From: JBJXHB01 sp046160725
GTDB taxonomy: Bacteria; Pseudomonadota; Gammaproteobacteria; Burkholderiales; Burkholderiaceae_C
DNA length: 8,136 bases
Reading direction: 5' to 3'
NCBI GenBank assembly: GCA_046160725.1
Contig: JBJXHB010000032.1
Span: 1 to 8,136 of the forward strand
Shown: positions 1 through 5,554 of the stretch, one piece after another
How positions within the stretch are numbered: position 1 is the stretch's first letter
Layout of the letters: the number at the start of each line of letters is the position of its first letter
Made by a program: the position numbers and the translations under genes
Notes under the pieces: model-generated
What the model saw: only the letters and a program-made list of their open reading frames with translations
The model's database searches: none
Told to the model about the DNA's origin: nothing

Positions 1-421
1 GCCCGCTCCAGCGCCCGCGCCACGTCCCCCGGCCCCGGCCCCGGCTCCTGCTGCGCCGGTCGCCGAGAAGGTGACGTTCGCAGCCGACGCGTTCTTCGAC
101 TTCGACAAGTCGGTGCTGAAGCCAGAAGCCAAGGCCAAGCTGGACGACCTGGTCGGCAAGACCAAGGGCGTGAACCTGGAAGTCATCATTGCCGTGGGTC
201 ACACCGACTCCGTAGGCAAGGACGGCTACAACCAGAAGCTGTCGGTCGGCCGCGCTGAAGCCGTCAAGGGCTACCTGGTGGGCAAGGGCGTGGAGAAGAA
301 CCGCGTCTACACCGAGGGCAAGGGCATGAAGCAGCCCGTGGCCGATAACAAGACGACCGAAGGCCGCGCGAAGAACCGCCGCGTGGAGATCGAGGTCGTC
401 GGCACCCGCGCCCGCAATTAA
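1..421 (+). CDS. ompA: OmpA-family outer-membrane protein, C-terminal part (5' end outside window)
   Basis: The reading frame (first full codon at position 2) is already open at the window edge and ends at TAA 419-421. About 22 residues of Pro-Ala-rich linker (bases 2-67) lead into a complete OmpA-like peptidoglycan-binding domain. That domain opens with the FFDFDKSVLKPEA segment and contains HTDSVG and NQKLSVGRAEAV, followed by GRAKNRRVEIEV near the end. The Asp of HTDSVG (codon 206-208) and the Arg of SVGRAEAV (codon 251-253) match the two residues that hold diaminopimelate in this family. The protein should sit in the outer membrane with this domain in the periplasm, tethering the membrane to peptidoglycan. 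The N-terminal part, presumably a signal peptide and beta-barrel, is not visible, so a lipoprotein of the Pal/OmpA-like type cannot be fully excluded. A strong terminator follows 37 bases after the stop. Confidence 0.93.
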   Translation, partial: PAPAPAPRPPAPAPAPAAPVAEKVTFAADAFFDFDKSVLKPEAKAKLDDLVGKTKGVNLEVIIAVGHTDSVGKDGYNQKLSVGRAEAVKGYLVGKGVEKNRVYTEGKGMKQPVADNKTTEGRAKNRRVEIEVVGTRARN

Positions 422-458
422 GGCGTCACCCTTGGGGCCCTGGTGGCCTCAGGTCTGC

Positions 459-490
459 GAAGCCCCGCCCCGGCGGGGCTTCTTGCATTT
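459..490 (+). terminator. Rho-independent terminator of the OmpA-family gene
   Basis: A perfect 10-bp stem, GAAGCCCCGC (459-468) with GCGGGGCTTC (473-482), encloses a CCCG loop and is followed by the T-containing tail TTGCATTT. The stem is GC-rich with an A/T-pair base, as expected of an intrinsic terminator. The T-tract is interrupted, so some readthrough into ubiG is possible. Confidence 0.85.
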
Positions 491-540
491 GCGGGCCGCA
501 ATGCGGCCCAGTGGCGGGCCCAGCTGCCGGGAATGCCACT
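491..540. repeat. Two adjacent inverted repeats upstream of ubiG
   Basis: Directly behind the terminator, GGGCCGC (493-499) and GCGGCCC (503-509) form a perfect 7-bp stem with a 3-nt loop. Then AGTGGC (510-515) and GCCACT (535-540) form a 6-bp outer stem. No T-run follows either one. They could be transcript-end or leader structures, or a protein site; the sequence alone does not decide. The remainder of the gap up to ubiG (541-579) shows no promoter I would defend. Confidence 0.45.
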
Positions 541-579
541 GATCGCACAATGCCGGCTCGGTCCACAAACGCCTCACCC

Positions 580-1287
580 ATGAGCAGCTTGAACGCAGAC
601 CCGCAGGAACTGGCCAAGTTCGGTGAACTGGCCCACCGCTGGTGGGACCCGGATGGCGAGTTCCGGCCCTTGCATGAGATCAATCCCCTGCGTCTGGCCT
701 GGATCGACGAGCAGGCGCCGTTGCACGGGCAGCGGGCCGTCGACATCGGTTGCGGTGGCGGCATCCTGGCCGAAGCCATGGCCCGCAAGGGCGCCCGCGT
801 GCTGGGCATCGACCTTTCGGAAAAACCGCTCAAGGTGGCGCGCCTGCATGCACTTGAGGGCGCCGTGGCGGGCCTGGACTATGCCGAGCGGTCCGCCGAG
901 GACCTGGCCGCTGAGCAATCGGGCTGCTACGACATCGTGACCTGCATGGAGATGCTGGAGCATGTGCCGGACCCGGCCTCGGTCGTCCGGGCCTGTGCGG
1001 CGCTGGTGCGCCCCGGCGGCTGGGTGTTCTTTTCCACGTTGAACCGCAACCTGAAGTCGTTCGCGCTGGCCATCGTCGGTGCCGAACATGTGCTGCGCCT
1101 GCTGCCCAAGGGCACCCACACCTATGCCAAGTTCATCCGCCCGAGCGAACTGGGGCGCGATGCCCGCAAGGCCGGGCTGCAGGTCGAGCGCTTGACCGGC
1201 CTGAGCTACAACCCCTTCACCCGTCGCTTCACGCTCGGTGCCGACACCGACGTCAACTACCTGATGTCATGCCGGCGGCCGGCGTGA
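580..1287 (+). CDS. ubiG: Ubiquinone biosynthesis O-methyltransferase UbiG
   Basis: This is a class I SAM-dependent methyltransferase of 235 residues, close to the usual UbiG length of about 240. It performs both O-methylation steps of ubiquinone synthesis, on the C5-hydroxyl intermediate and on demethylubiquinol, at the inner face of the membrane. Visible family signatures are the N-terminal DPQELAKFGELAHRWWDP block (7-24), the LHEINPLRLAWI segment (31-42), SAM motif I VDIGCGGGILAE (54-65), the ribose-binding acidic residue in GIDLSEKPL (D78), and CMEMLEHVPDP (122-132). The ATG at 580 is chosen because family members begin a few residues before the ADPxELAKF block. In-frame starts at 511 (GTG) and 550 (ATG) would add a tail without family character; none of the three has a good Shine-Dalgarno sequence. 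The stop overlaps the start of the next gene by one base, so the two are probably co-translated. Confidence 0.95.
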   Translation: MSSLNADPQELAKFGELAHRWWDPDGEFRPLHEINPLRLAWIDEQAPLHGQRAVDIGCGGGILAEAMARKGARVLGIDLSEKPLKVARLHALEGAVAGLDYAERSAEDLAAEQSGCYDIVTCMEMLEHVPDPASVVRACAALVRPGGWVFFSTLNRNLKSFALAIVGAEHVLRLLPKGTHTYAKFIRPSELGRDARKAGLQVERLTGLSYNPFTRRFTLGADTDVNYLMSCRRPA

Positions 1288-1943
1288 TGCCGCGGGCGGT
1301 GCTGTTCGACCTGGACGGCACGTTGATCGACAGCGCGGCCGACCTGGCCCATGCGACCAACGTCCTGCGCCACGAGCGCGGGCTGGTGCCAATGCTGGCG
1401 GCCGACCTGCGGGCCCTCACCGGCTCCGGCGCGCGCGGCATGCTGCGCGGGGCCTTTGGCCTGCAGCCGGGAGCCGCCGCCTATGCCGAGCTGCGCGAAG
1501 CCTTCGTCCGGCGCTACTCGGACTGCCTGCTCCGGTCGACCACCCTGTTCGACGGCATGGACACGGTCCTGTCGCGGCTGGCCGACAGCGGCAGCCGCTG
1601 GGGCATCGTCACCAACAAATCGACCGCGCTGACGCGTCCTATCCTGGACGGCCTGGGTCTCAGCGGGCGCGCCGGCGCCGTGGTCTGTGGCGACACCACG
1701 CCGCACCTGAAACCGCATCCGGCGCCGCTGCTGGAGGCCGCGGCCCGCATCGGCGTCGCACCGGCGCATTGCGTCTATGTCGGCGACGACCCGAGGGACA
1801 TGCTGGCCGGCCGCGCCGCTGGCATGCGCACGCTGGCCGCGGCCTGGGGCTACCTGGGCACAGCCACCCCGCTGCACGAATGGGATGCCGACGACGTGGC
1901 GCATCGGCCAGGCGACCTCTTGAAACTGCTGCAACTGGCCTAA
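1287..1943 (+). CDS. gph/mupP: HAD phosphatase downstream of ubiG: MupP-type (MurNAc-6-P phosphatase) or phosphoglycolate phosphatase (Gph)
   Basis: This 218-residue protein belongs to HAD subfamily IA. Motif I is FDLDGTL (D8 nucleophile, D10 acid/base), motif II is VTNKS (108-112), the motif III Lys is in LKPHP (K142), and motif IV is YVGDDPRD (164-171), so all catalytic residues are present. Residues 17-90 form the helical cap. Such ubiG neighbours are routinely annotated gph, which removes 2-phosphoglycolate from DNA repair. However, the Pseudomonas gene next to ubiG proved to be MupP, which dephosphorylates MurNAc-6-phosphate in peptidoglycan recycling. The cap pattern (SGARGMLRGAFGL), WGIVTNK and VGDDxRD resemble MupP as I remember it, whereas classical Gph has VGDSxND. 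The ATG at 1287 shares its A with the ubiG stop (TGATG); an in-frame ATG at 1269 would add six residues. The family is certain; the substrate is inferred. Confidence 0.9.
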   Translation: MPRAVLFDLDGTLIDSAADLAHATNVLRHERGLVPMLAADLRALTGSGARGMLRGAFGLQPGAAAYAELREAFVRRYSDCLLRSTTLFDGMDTVLSRLADSGSRWGIVTNKSTALTRPILDGLGLSGRAGAVVCGDTTPHLKPHPAPLLEAAARIGVAPAHCVYVGDDPRDMLAGRAAGMRTLAAAWGYLGTATPLHEWDADDVAHRPGDLLKLLQLA

Positions 1944-1946
1944 ACT
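1920..1946 (+). promoter_or_regulatory. Candidate sigma-70 promoter of ssrA inside the end of the phosphatase gene
   Basis: TTGAAA at 1920-1925 (5 of 6 to the -35 consensus) and TAAACT at 1941-1946 (4 of 6 to the -10 consensus) lie 15 bp apart. The -10 ends 9 bases before the mature tmRNA 5' end at 1956. The phosphatase stop codon TAA (1941-1943) is the first half of the -10. The spacer is shorter than the optimal 17 bp, so this is a reasonable but unproven candidate. Confidence 0.45.
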
Positions 1947-1955
1947 CGCTCTTCT

Positions 1956-2333
1956 GGGGCCGACCTGGCATCGACGTGGGTGCGGAGTCGGATCAGGGCA
2001 TGCCGAGCACCAGTTCGCTCGTAAATCCACTGGAAACAAGTAACTGCGAACGACGAACGTTTCGCCCTCGCCGCCTAAAAAGCGGTGAGCCTCTCAACGG
2101 CAGGCCGATGGGCCGGGTTCGAGGGCCGCAAGGTCCGAAGGGCTGAGAGGTCATCCACATCGGCTGGTCACCGGCGGCGCCATTCCGCAGGACGACGAGA
2201 ACCAAGTGGCTGGTTGCCCCGACAGCGTGCCGCTGCGCGGTCGGGGTAACGAGACTCAAATCAGACGGCTACGCATGTAGAACTGGCCGGCAATGGCTTG
2301 CGGACGGGGGTTCAAGTCCCCCCGGCTCCACCA
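1956..2333 (+). ncRNA. ssrA: Transfer-messenger RNA (tmRNA, SsrA), one-piece
   Basis: tmRNA rescues ribosomes stalled on mRNAs lacking a stop codon. It enters as an alanyl-tRNA mimic with SmpB and then templates a degradation tag. The 378-nt gene has a 5' GGGGCCG that pairs with 3' CGGCTCC to form the acceptor stem. Pair 3 is G-U, the identity element for alanyl-tRNA synthetase. CCA is encoded (2331-2333), and a T-arm with GTTCAA precedes it. Pseudoknot 1 can be read directly: CGAGC 2004-2008 with GCTCG 2017-2021, and CCAG 2010-2013 with CTGG 2030-2033. The tag frame 2046-2078 ends in a small hairpin (CCGC/GCGG around the stop). A further long-range stem joins CCTCTCA 2090-2096 with TGAGAGG 2144-2150. 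The gene begins 12 bases after the upstream stop codon, and its last 22 bases overlap the 3' end of bpt on the other strand. It is not the split form seen in alphaproteobacteria. Confidence 0.97.
2046..2078 (+). other. tmRNA tag-peptide reading frame (ANDERFALAA)
   Basis: The resume codon GCG at 2046 opens a frame reading ANDERFALAA and closing with TAA 2076-2078. The C-terminal ALAA is the ClpXP-recognised end, and AND at the start matches the SspB-binding end of the E. coli tag. The ERF centre is the form I know from betaproteobacteria. Confidence 0.95.
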
Positions 2334-3082
2334 CTTTTCTCCCCGCTGGCGTGCGGGACCCAGCGGCCGTCTTCCAGCCGCTGGCAGGGACCGAAGCTGG
2401 CCTTGTAGGCCATCTTCGGACTCTCGGCGATCCAGTAGCCCAAGTAGACGTGGGGCAGCTTGAGCAGCCGGGTCTGCTCGATCTGCCACAGCACGCTGTA
2501 GGTGCCCAGGCTGCCGCCGGCATCGGGGTCGTAGAAGGTGTAGACCGCCGACAGGCCGTCGTTCAGCACATCGACGATCGCCACCATGCGCAACGCGCCC
2601 GGTTGACCGCCCTCGGTCGGCTCGCGGAACTCCACCAGCCGGGAGTTGACGCGGCTTTGCAGCAGGAATTGGGTGTACTGGTCCACGCTGTCATGGTCCA
2701 TGCCGCCGCCGCTGTGGCGGCCGGCCTGGTAGCGCAGGTAGAGCTGGTAGTGCTCAGGGACGAAGCCCAGCTTCAGCACCCGCGACTTCAGCGTGCCGTG
2801 GCGCCGGGCCACGCGGCGCTGGGTGCGGTTGGGCAGAAAGCCGGCCACCGGGATGCGCAAAGGCACGCAGGCGCGGCAGCTGTCGCAGTAGGGCCGGTAG
2901 GTGAACATGCCACTGCGGCGGAAGCCGTTGGCCACCAGCCCGCTGTAGGCATCGGCATGGATCAGGTGGCTGGGCGTGGCGACCTGCGACCGCGCCATGC
3001 GACCGGGCAGGTAGCTGCAGGGGTACGGCGCCGTTGCATAGAACTGCAACGACGACAGCGGCAATTCCTTGGGATGCGTCAC
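2312..3082 (-). CDS. bpt: Leucyl-tRNA-protein transferase Bpt (ATE/arginyltransferase family)
   Basis: Bpt transfers leucine from Leu-tRNA to proteins with N-terminal Asp or Glu, creating a primary N-degron for ClpS/ClpAP. It acts in the cytoplasm. The 256-residue product begins at GTG 3082-3080 and shows the ATE N-terminal block with PYPCSYLPG (19-27), the Cys cluster PYCDSCRACVPLRIPV (C66, C69, C72), a long central GNAT-like part, and YLGYWIAESPKMAYK (213-227). The GTG start is supported by a GTGA overlap with the aat stop and by an AAGG (3096-3093) 10 bases upstream. The conserved region appears to end near GRWVP (239-243). The last 13 residues are a Gly/Ser-rich tail, and the stop TGA (2314-2312) lies inside the tmRNA gene. 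Older databases call this family arginyltransferase. Leucyl specificity is inferred from the bacterial Bpt clade and its pairing with aat. Confidence 0.93.
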   Translation of the reverse strand: MTHPKELPLSSLQFYATAPYPCSYLPGRMARSQVATPSHLIHADAYSGLVANGFRRSGMFTYRPYCDSCRACVPLRIPVAGFLPNRTQRRVARRHGTLKSRVLKLGFVPEHYQLYLRYQAGRHSGGGMDHDSVDQYTQFLLQSRVNSRLVEFREPTEGGQPGALRMVAIVDVLNDGLSAVYTFYDPDAGGSLGTYSVLWQIEQTRLLKLPHVYLGYWIAESPKMAYKASFGPCQRLEDGRWVPHASGEKSGGAGGT

Positions 3083-3864
3083 GCGTCGACGGCCTTGTCT
3101 GCCGCGGTGACCGGCGAGCGTCCGATGCCGAGCTGGGACCACATCGCGACATCATAGGTCCAGTCGGCCGGCGCCGGCGCGGCCAGGGCGCCGGCGAGAT
3201 GGGACTCGAAGCTGGCGCGCGTGATCTCTCTGGCACCCAGCGAGGCCAGGTGGCGCGTGTTCTGCTGGCAGTCCACCAGCGCGATGCCGTGGCTGCGGCA
3301 AAACGCCACCAGCGCGGCCAGTGCGATCTTGCTGGCATCGTCACGCCGCGCGAACATCGACTCGCCAAAGAACATGCGGCCGATGGACACGCCATAGAGG
3401 CCGCCGACCAGGTCGCCGTCGACCCAGGTTTCGAAGCTGTGCACGCGGCCCTCGCGGTGCCACTGTCGGTAGCCGACAGCGAGCTCCGGCACAATCCAGG
3501 TGCCGTTCTGGCCGTCCCTCGGCGAGCCGGCGCAGGCTTCGATGACGCGGTCGAAGGCATGGTCGATCCGAACCTCGCAGCCCGGTGCCCCGATGAACCG
3601 CTGCAGGGTCCGGCGCAGGCTGCGGCTGATGCGGAACTCCGACACCGGCAACACCATTCGGGGGTCCGGTGTCCACCACAGCACCGGCTGGCCCTCGGAG
3701 TACCAGGGAAACACCCCGGCGCGATAGGCCATCTCCAGCCGGCGCGGCGTCACCTCGCCGCCGGCCGCCAACAGGCCGGGGGCCTCGCTGTCCGGCCCCA
3801 GGGCGCGCCGGGTCGGCGGAAAGGGGTCGCCCGGATGACGCAGCCAGGTCAGTTGCGTGGCCAT
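3079..3864 (-). CDS. aat: Leucyl/phenylalanyl-tRNA-protein transferase Aat
   Basis: Aat adds Leu or Phe from aminoacyl-tRNA to proteins with N-terminal Arg or Lys. This is the committing step of the bacterial N-degron pathway, leading to ClpS/ClpAP degradation. The 261-residue protein has the family blocks in order: GLLAAGGEVTPRRLEMAYRA (30-49) followed by GVFPWYS (50-56), WWTPDPRMVL (63-72), GTWIVPELAVGY (121-132), HSFETW (142-147), GGLYGVSIGRMFFGESMF (154-171) and DCQQNTRHLASLGAREI (198-214). It is some 25 residues longer than the E. coli protein because of short extensions at both ends. The ATG at 3864 is chosen because the preceding frame has no family character; an AGGG lies 11 bases upstream. 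The TGA stop (3081-3079) overlaps the GTG start of bpt, so the pair is co-transcribed and probably translationally coupled. Confidence 0.96.
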   Translation of the reverse strand: MATQLTWLRHPGDPFPPTRRALGPDSEAPGLLAAGGEVTPRRLEMAYRAGVFPWYSEGQPVLWWTPDPRMVLPVSEFRISRSLRRTLQRFIGAPGCEVRIDHAFDRVIEACAGSPRDGQNGTWIVPELAVGYRQWHREGRVHSFETWVDGDLVGGLYGVSIGRMFFGESMFARRDDASKIALAALVAFCRSHGIALVDCQQNTRHLASLGAREITRASFESHLAGALAAPAPADWTYDVAMWSQLGIGRSPVTAADKAVDA

Positions 3865-4008
3865 GGCACAGATTACCCTGAAGCGTGGTCCGTCCCGCTC
3901 CTCGGTGCCAACAGGGTGGGACCGGATATCGCCGGGGCGGGGCTTCAGTCCAACATGGGGCCCTGGGGAAGTTGGCCACATTCGGCCCTCCCGCAACGGA
4001 GCGCACCG
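3865..4008. promoter_or_regulatory. Divergent intergenic region between aat and the ABC transporter operon
   Basis: These 144 bases must hold the promoters for aat-bpt (leftward) and the transporter operon (rightward). I see no -35/-10 pair good enough to call on either strand. A 7-bp inverted repeat, CTGAAGC (3878-3884) with GCTTCAG (3942-3948), spans 57 bases. It is only weak evidence for an operator or structure. Confidence 0.4.
3998..4001 (+). promoter_or_regulatory. Ribosome binding site GGAG of the solute-binding protein gene
   Basis: GGAG stands 7 bases before the ATG at 4009. It decides the start within a frame that stays open far upstream across the antisense of aat and bpt. Confidence 0.75.
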
Positions 4009-5550
4009 ATGCTGGGTACATGCAGGATCTCGGGCTGGACACGCAGGGCATGCGTGTCGTGGGTGGTGGCCATGGGCGCGGCCGGTTTGCCTGCGGCCTT
4101 GGCCCAGGCGCAAAGCCCCAAGCGTGGCGGGTCCCTGTCGATTTCGTTGGAAACCGACCTGCCCGGCATCGACCCGCTGTTGTTTGCGTCCTACAACGAC
4201 AAGCAGGCCGGCATCACGGTCTATGACACGCTCCTGGACATCGACGCCAAGGGCCGGCTGCTGCCGAACCTGGTGGAGAAATGGGAGTCCGCCCCGGACG
4301 CCACCTGGTTCAAGTTGAAGCTGCGCGGGGGCATCCGTTTCCACGACGACACACCGCTGGACGCGCAAGCGGTGGCGGACCACTTCAAGCGTCTGATGGA
4401 TCCCAAGCTGCGCTACCGATGGGCGGCCGATCTGGCCGGCATCGCCGGCATCGAGATCCACGGCACGCTGGACCTCACCATCAAGATGAAGGCACCGTCG
4501 GCGCACTTCCTGGCCGTTCTGGCCGATACCTCGGGCATGGTGGTCTCGCCCGCCGCGGTCCAGAAGCATGGCGATGCCTACCGCGACAACCCGGTTGGCA
4601 CCGGCCCTTTCGTCTTCAAGGAGTGGCGGCGGGGCTCGCAGATCACCTTCGTTCGCAACTCGGCCTATTGGCGTGGGCCGGTGCATCTTGACGAGGTCGT
4701 TCTGCGGCCGATGAGCGACGAGCAGACCCGCATGGCCAGCCTCAAGGCGGGCAACCTGGACATCGCGATGAACGCGCCGGCCAAGGACGTACTGGAAGCC
4801 CGGGCCGGCAAGCAGTTCAAGGTGCTCGACCCCGGCAGCCTGGGCAGCAGCTTCGTGATGATCAACCTGGACCAGCCTGACGTGTCGGACCTCCGCGTGC
4901 GCCAGGCGATGGCGCATGCGCTGGACCGCGAGACCATGAACAAGCTGATCACGCGCGGCCTGGCCAAGATCGCCAACACGCCCTTTGGCACCGGGTTGGC
5001 CCCGCATGAACAGGTGGACGGCTACCCGAAGTTCGACCCGGCACGCGCCCGGAAGCTGCTCGCGGAGTACGGCAAGCCGGTGAAGCTGAAGTTCACCGTG
5101 ACCAACATGCCGCAGTCGCTGCAGACGGCGCAGTTGCTGCAGGCGATGTGGAAGAAGGTCGGCATCGAGACCGAGATCATGCCGACGGAGCAACTCCAGC
5201 ATGTGCGCCTGGCGGGCCTGCGTCAGTACCAGGTGTCGCTCTACCGCTGGCAGGGCGGCATCGACCCCGACCGCAACGTGCACGGCTTCTTCCACTCCAA
5301 GGGCACGGCCAATCGCACCGGCATGGTCAACCCCGAACTTGACCGTCTGCTGGATGCGGGCCGTGCCACCGTCGACCCTGCCGAGCGGTTGAAGATCTAC
5401 CGCCAGGTCAACAACGTGCTGGCGCGCGAACTGCCCTATCTCTTCCTGACCTACTTCAACAATTACAGCCTCGCCAGCAGCCGGGTCGAGGGTGTGGTGC
5501 CGGTGCCGGACGGCCTGATCCGCGTCCGCGATGTCTGGAAGGAACGCTAG
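4009..5550 (+). CDS. ABC transporter periplasmic solute-binding protein, family 5 (peptide/nickel type)
   Basis: This 513-residue protein captures the substrate, usually a di- or oligopeptide, in the periplasm and delivers it to the permeases encoded next door. The N-terminus is a signal peptide: a basic start containing T-R-R (11-13), a hydrophobic core roughly 14-31, and likely cleavage after ALA (30-32) or AQA (32-34). The mature part opens with KRGGSLSISLETD (38-50), typical of family 5. Other family features are LLPNLVEKWE (84-93), the GIRFHDDTP box (108-116, where FHDGTP is usual), PVGTGPFVFKEWRRG, LRVRQAMAHALDRE, and the C-terminal ERLKIYRQV-ARELPYLFL stretch. The start is fixed by GGAG 7 bases upstream; the open frame before it is a shadow of aat and bpt. 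The ligand cannot be told: dipeptides, oligopeptides, glutathione and opine-like compounds are all possible. Confidence 0.93.
   Translation: MLGTCRISGWTRRACVSWVVAMGAAGLPAALAQAQSPKRGGSLSISLETDLPGIDPLLFASYNDKQAGITVYDTLLDIDAKGRLLPNLVEKWESAPDATWFKLKLRGGIRFHDDTPLDAQAVADHFKRLMDPKLRYRWAADLAGIAGIEIHGTLDLTIKMKAPSAHFLAVLADTSGMVVSPAAVQKHGDAYRDNPVGTGPFVFKEWRRGSQITFVRNSAYWRGPVHLDEVVLRPMSDEQTRMASLKAGNLDIAMNAPAKDVLEARAGKQFKVLDPGSLGSSFVMINLDQPDVSDLRVRQAMAHALDRETMNKLITRGLAKIANTPFGTGLAPHEQVDGYPKFDPARARKLLAEYGKPVKLKFTVTNMPQSLQTAQLLQAMWKKVGIETEIMPTEQLQHVRLAGLRQYQVSLYRWQGGIDPDRNVHGFFHSKGTANRTGMVNPELDRLLDAGRATVDPAERLKIYRQVNNVLARELPYLFLTYFNNYSLASSRVEGVVPVPDGLIRVRDVWKER
5537..5544 (+). promoter_or_regulatory. Ribosome binding site of the DppB-type permease gene
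   Basis: GGAAGGAA lies in the last codons of the solute-binding protein gene, 10 bases before GTG 5555. It favours that GTG over the in-frame ATG at 5531, which has no Shine-Dalgarno sequence. Confidence 0.65.
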
Positions 5551-5554
5551 CGTC

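Noticed and set aside
1..60. GC-rich CCGGCCCC-type repeats at the window start as a tandem repeat element
   Set aside because: They encode the Pro-Ala linker usual between the barrel and the peptidoglycan-binding domain of OmpA-type proteins.
1257..2039. A 260-codon - strand open frame opposite the HAD phosphatase
   Set aside because: It is compositionally biased and lacks motifs, while the + strand shows every HAD motif. It would also run into ssrA.
2300..2333. 3' end of ssrA as an occupied integration site of a genomic island
   Set aside because: tmRNA 3' ends are common attachment sites, but no integrase follows, I see no second copy of this end in the window, and the adjoining gene is the housekeeping bpt.
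2360..2384. Hairpin CCAGCGGC / GCCGCTGG as the ssrA or bpt terminator
   Set aside because: It lies within bpt coding sequence and has no T-run on either strand. The short CTTTTCT after the tmRNA CCA (2334-2340) is not preceded by a separate hairpin, so I call no terminator here.
3888..3925. GGTCC ... GGACC inverted repeat as an operator between aat and the transporter
   Set aside because: Only five base pairs with a long spacer, which is expected by chance in GC-rich DNA.
3034..4008. N-terminal extension of the solute-binding protein frame across aat and bpt (+ strand)
   Set aside because: A signal peptide and a good GGAG site define the start at 4009; the extension is a shadow of aat and bpt.
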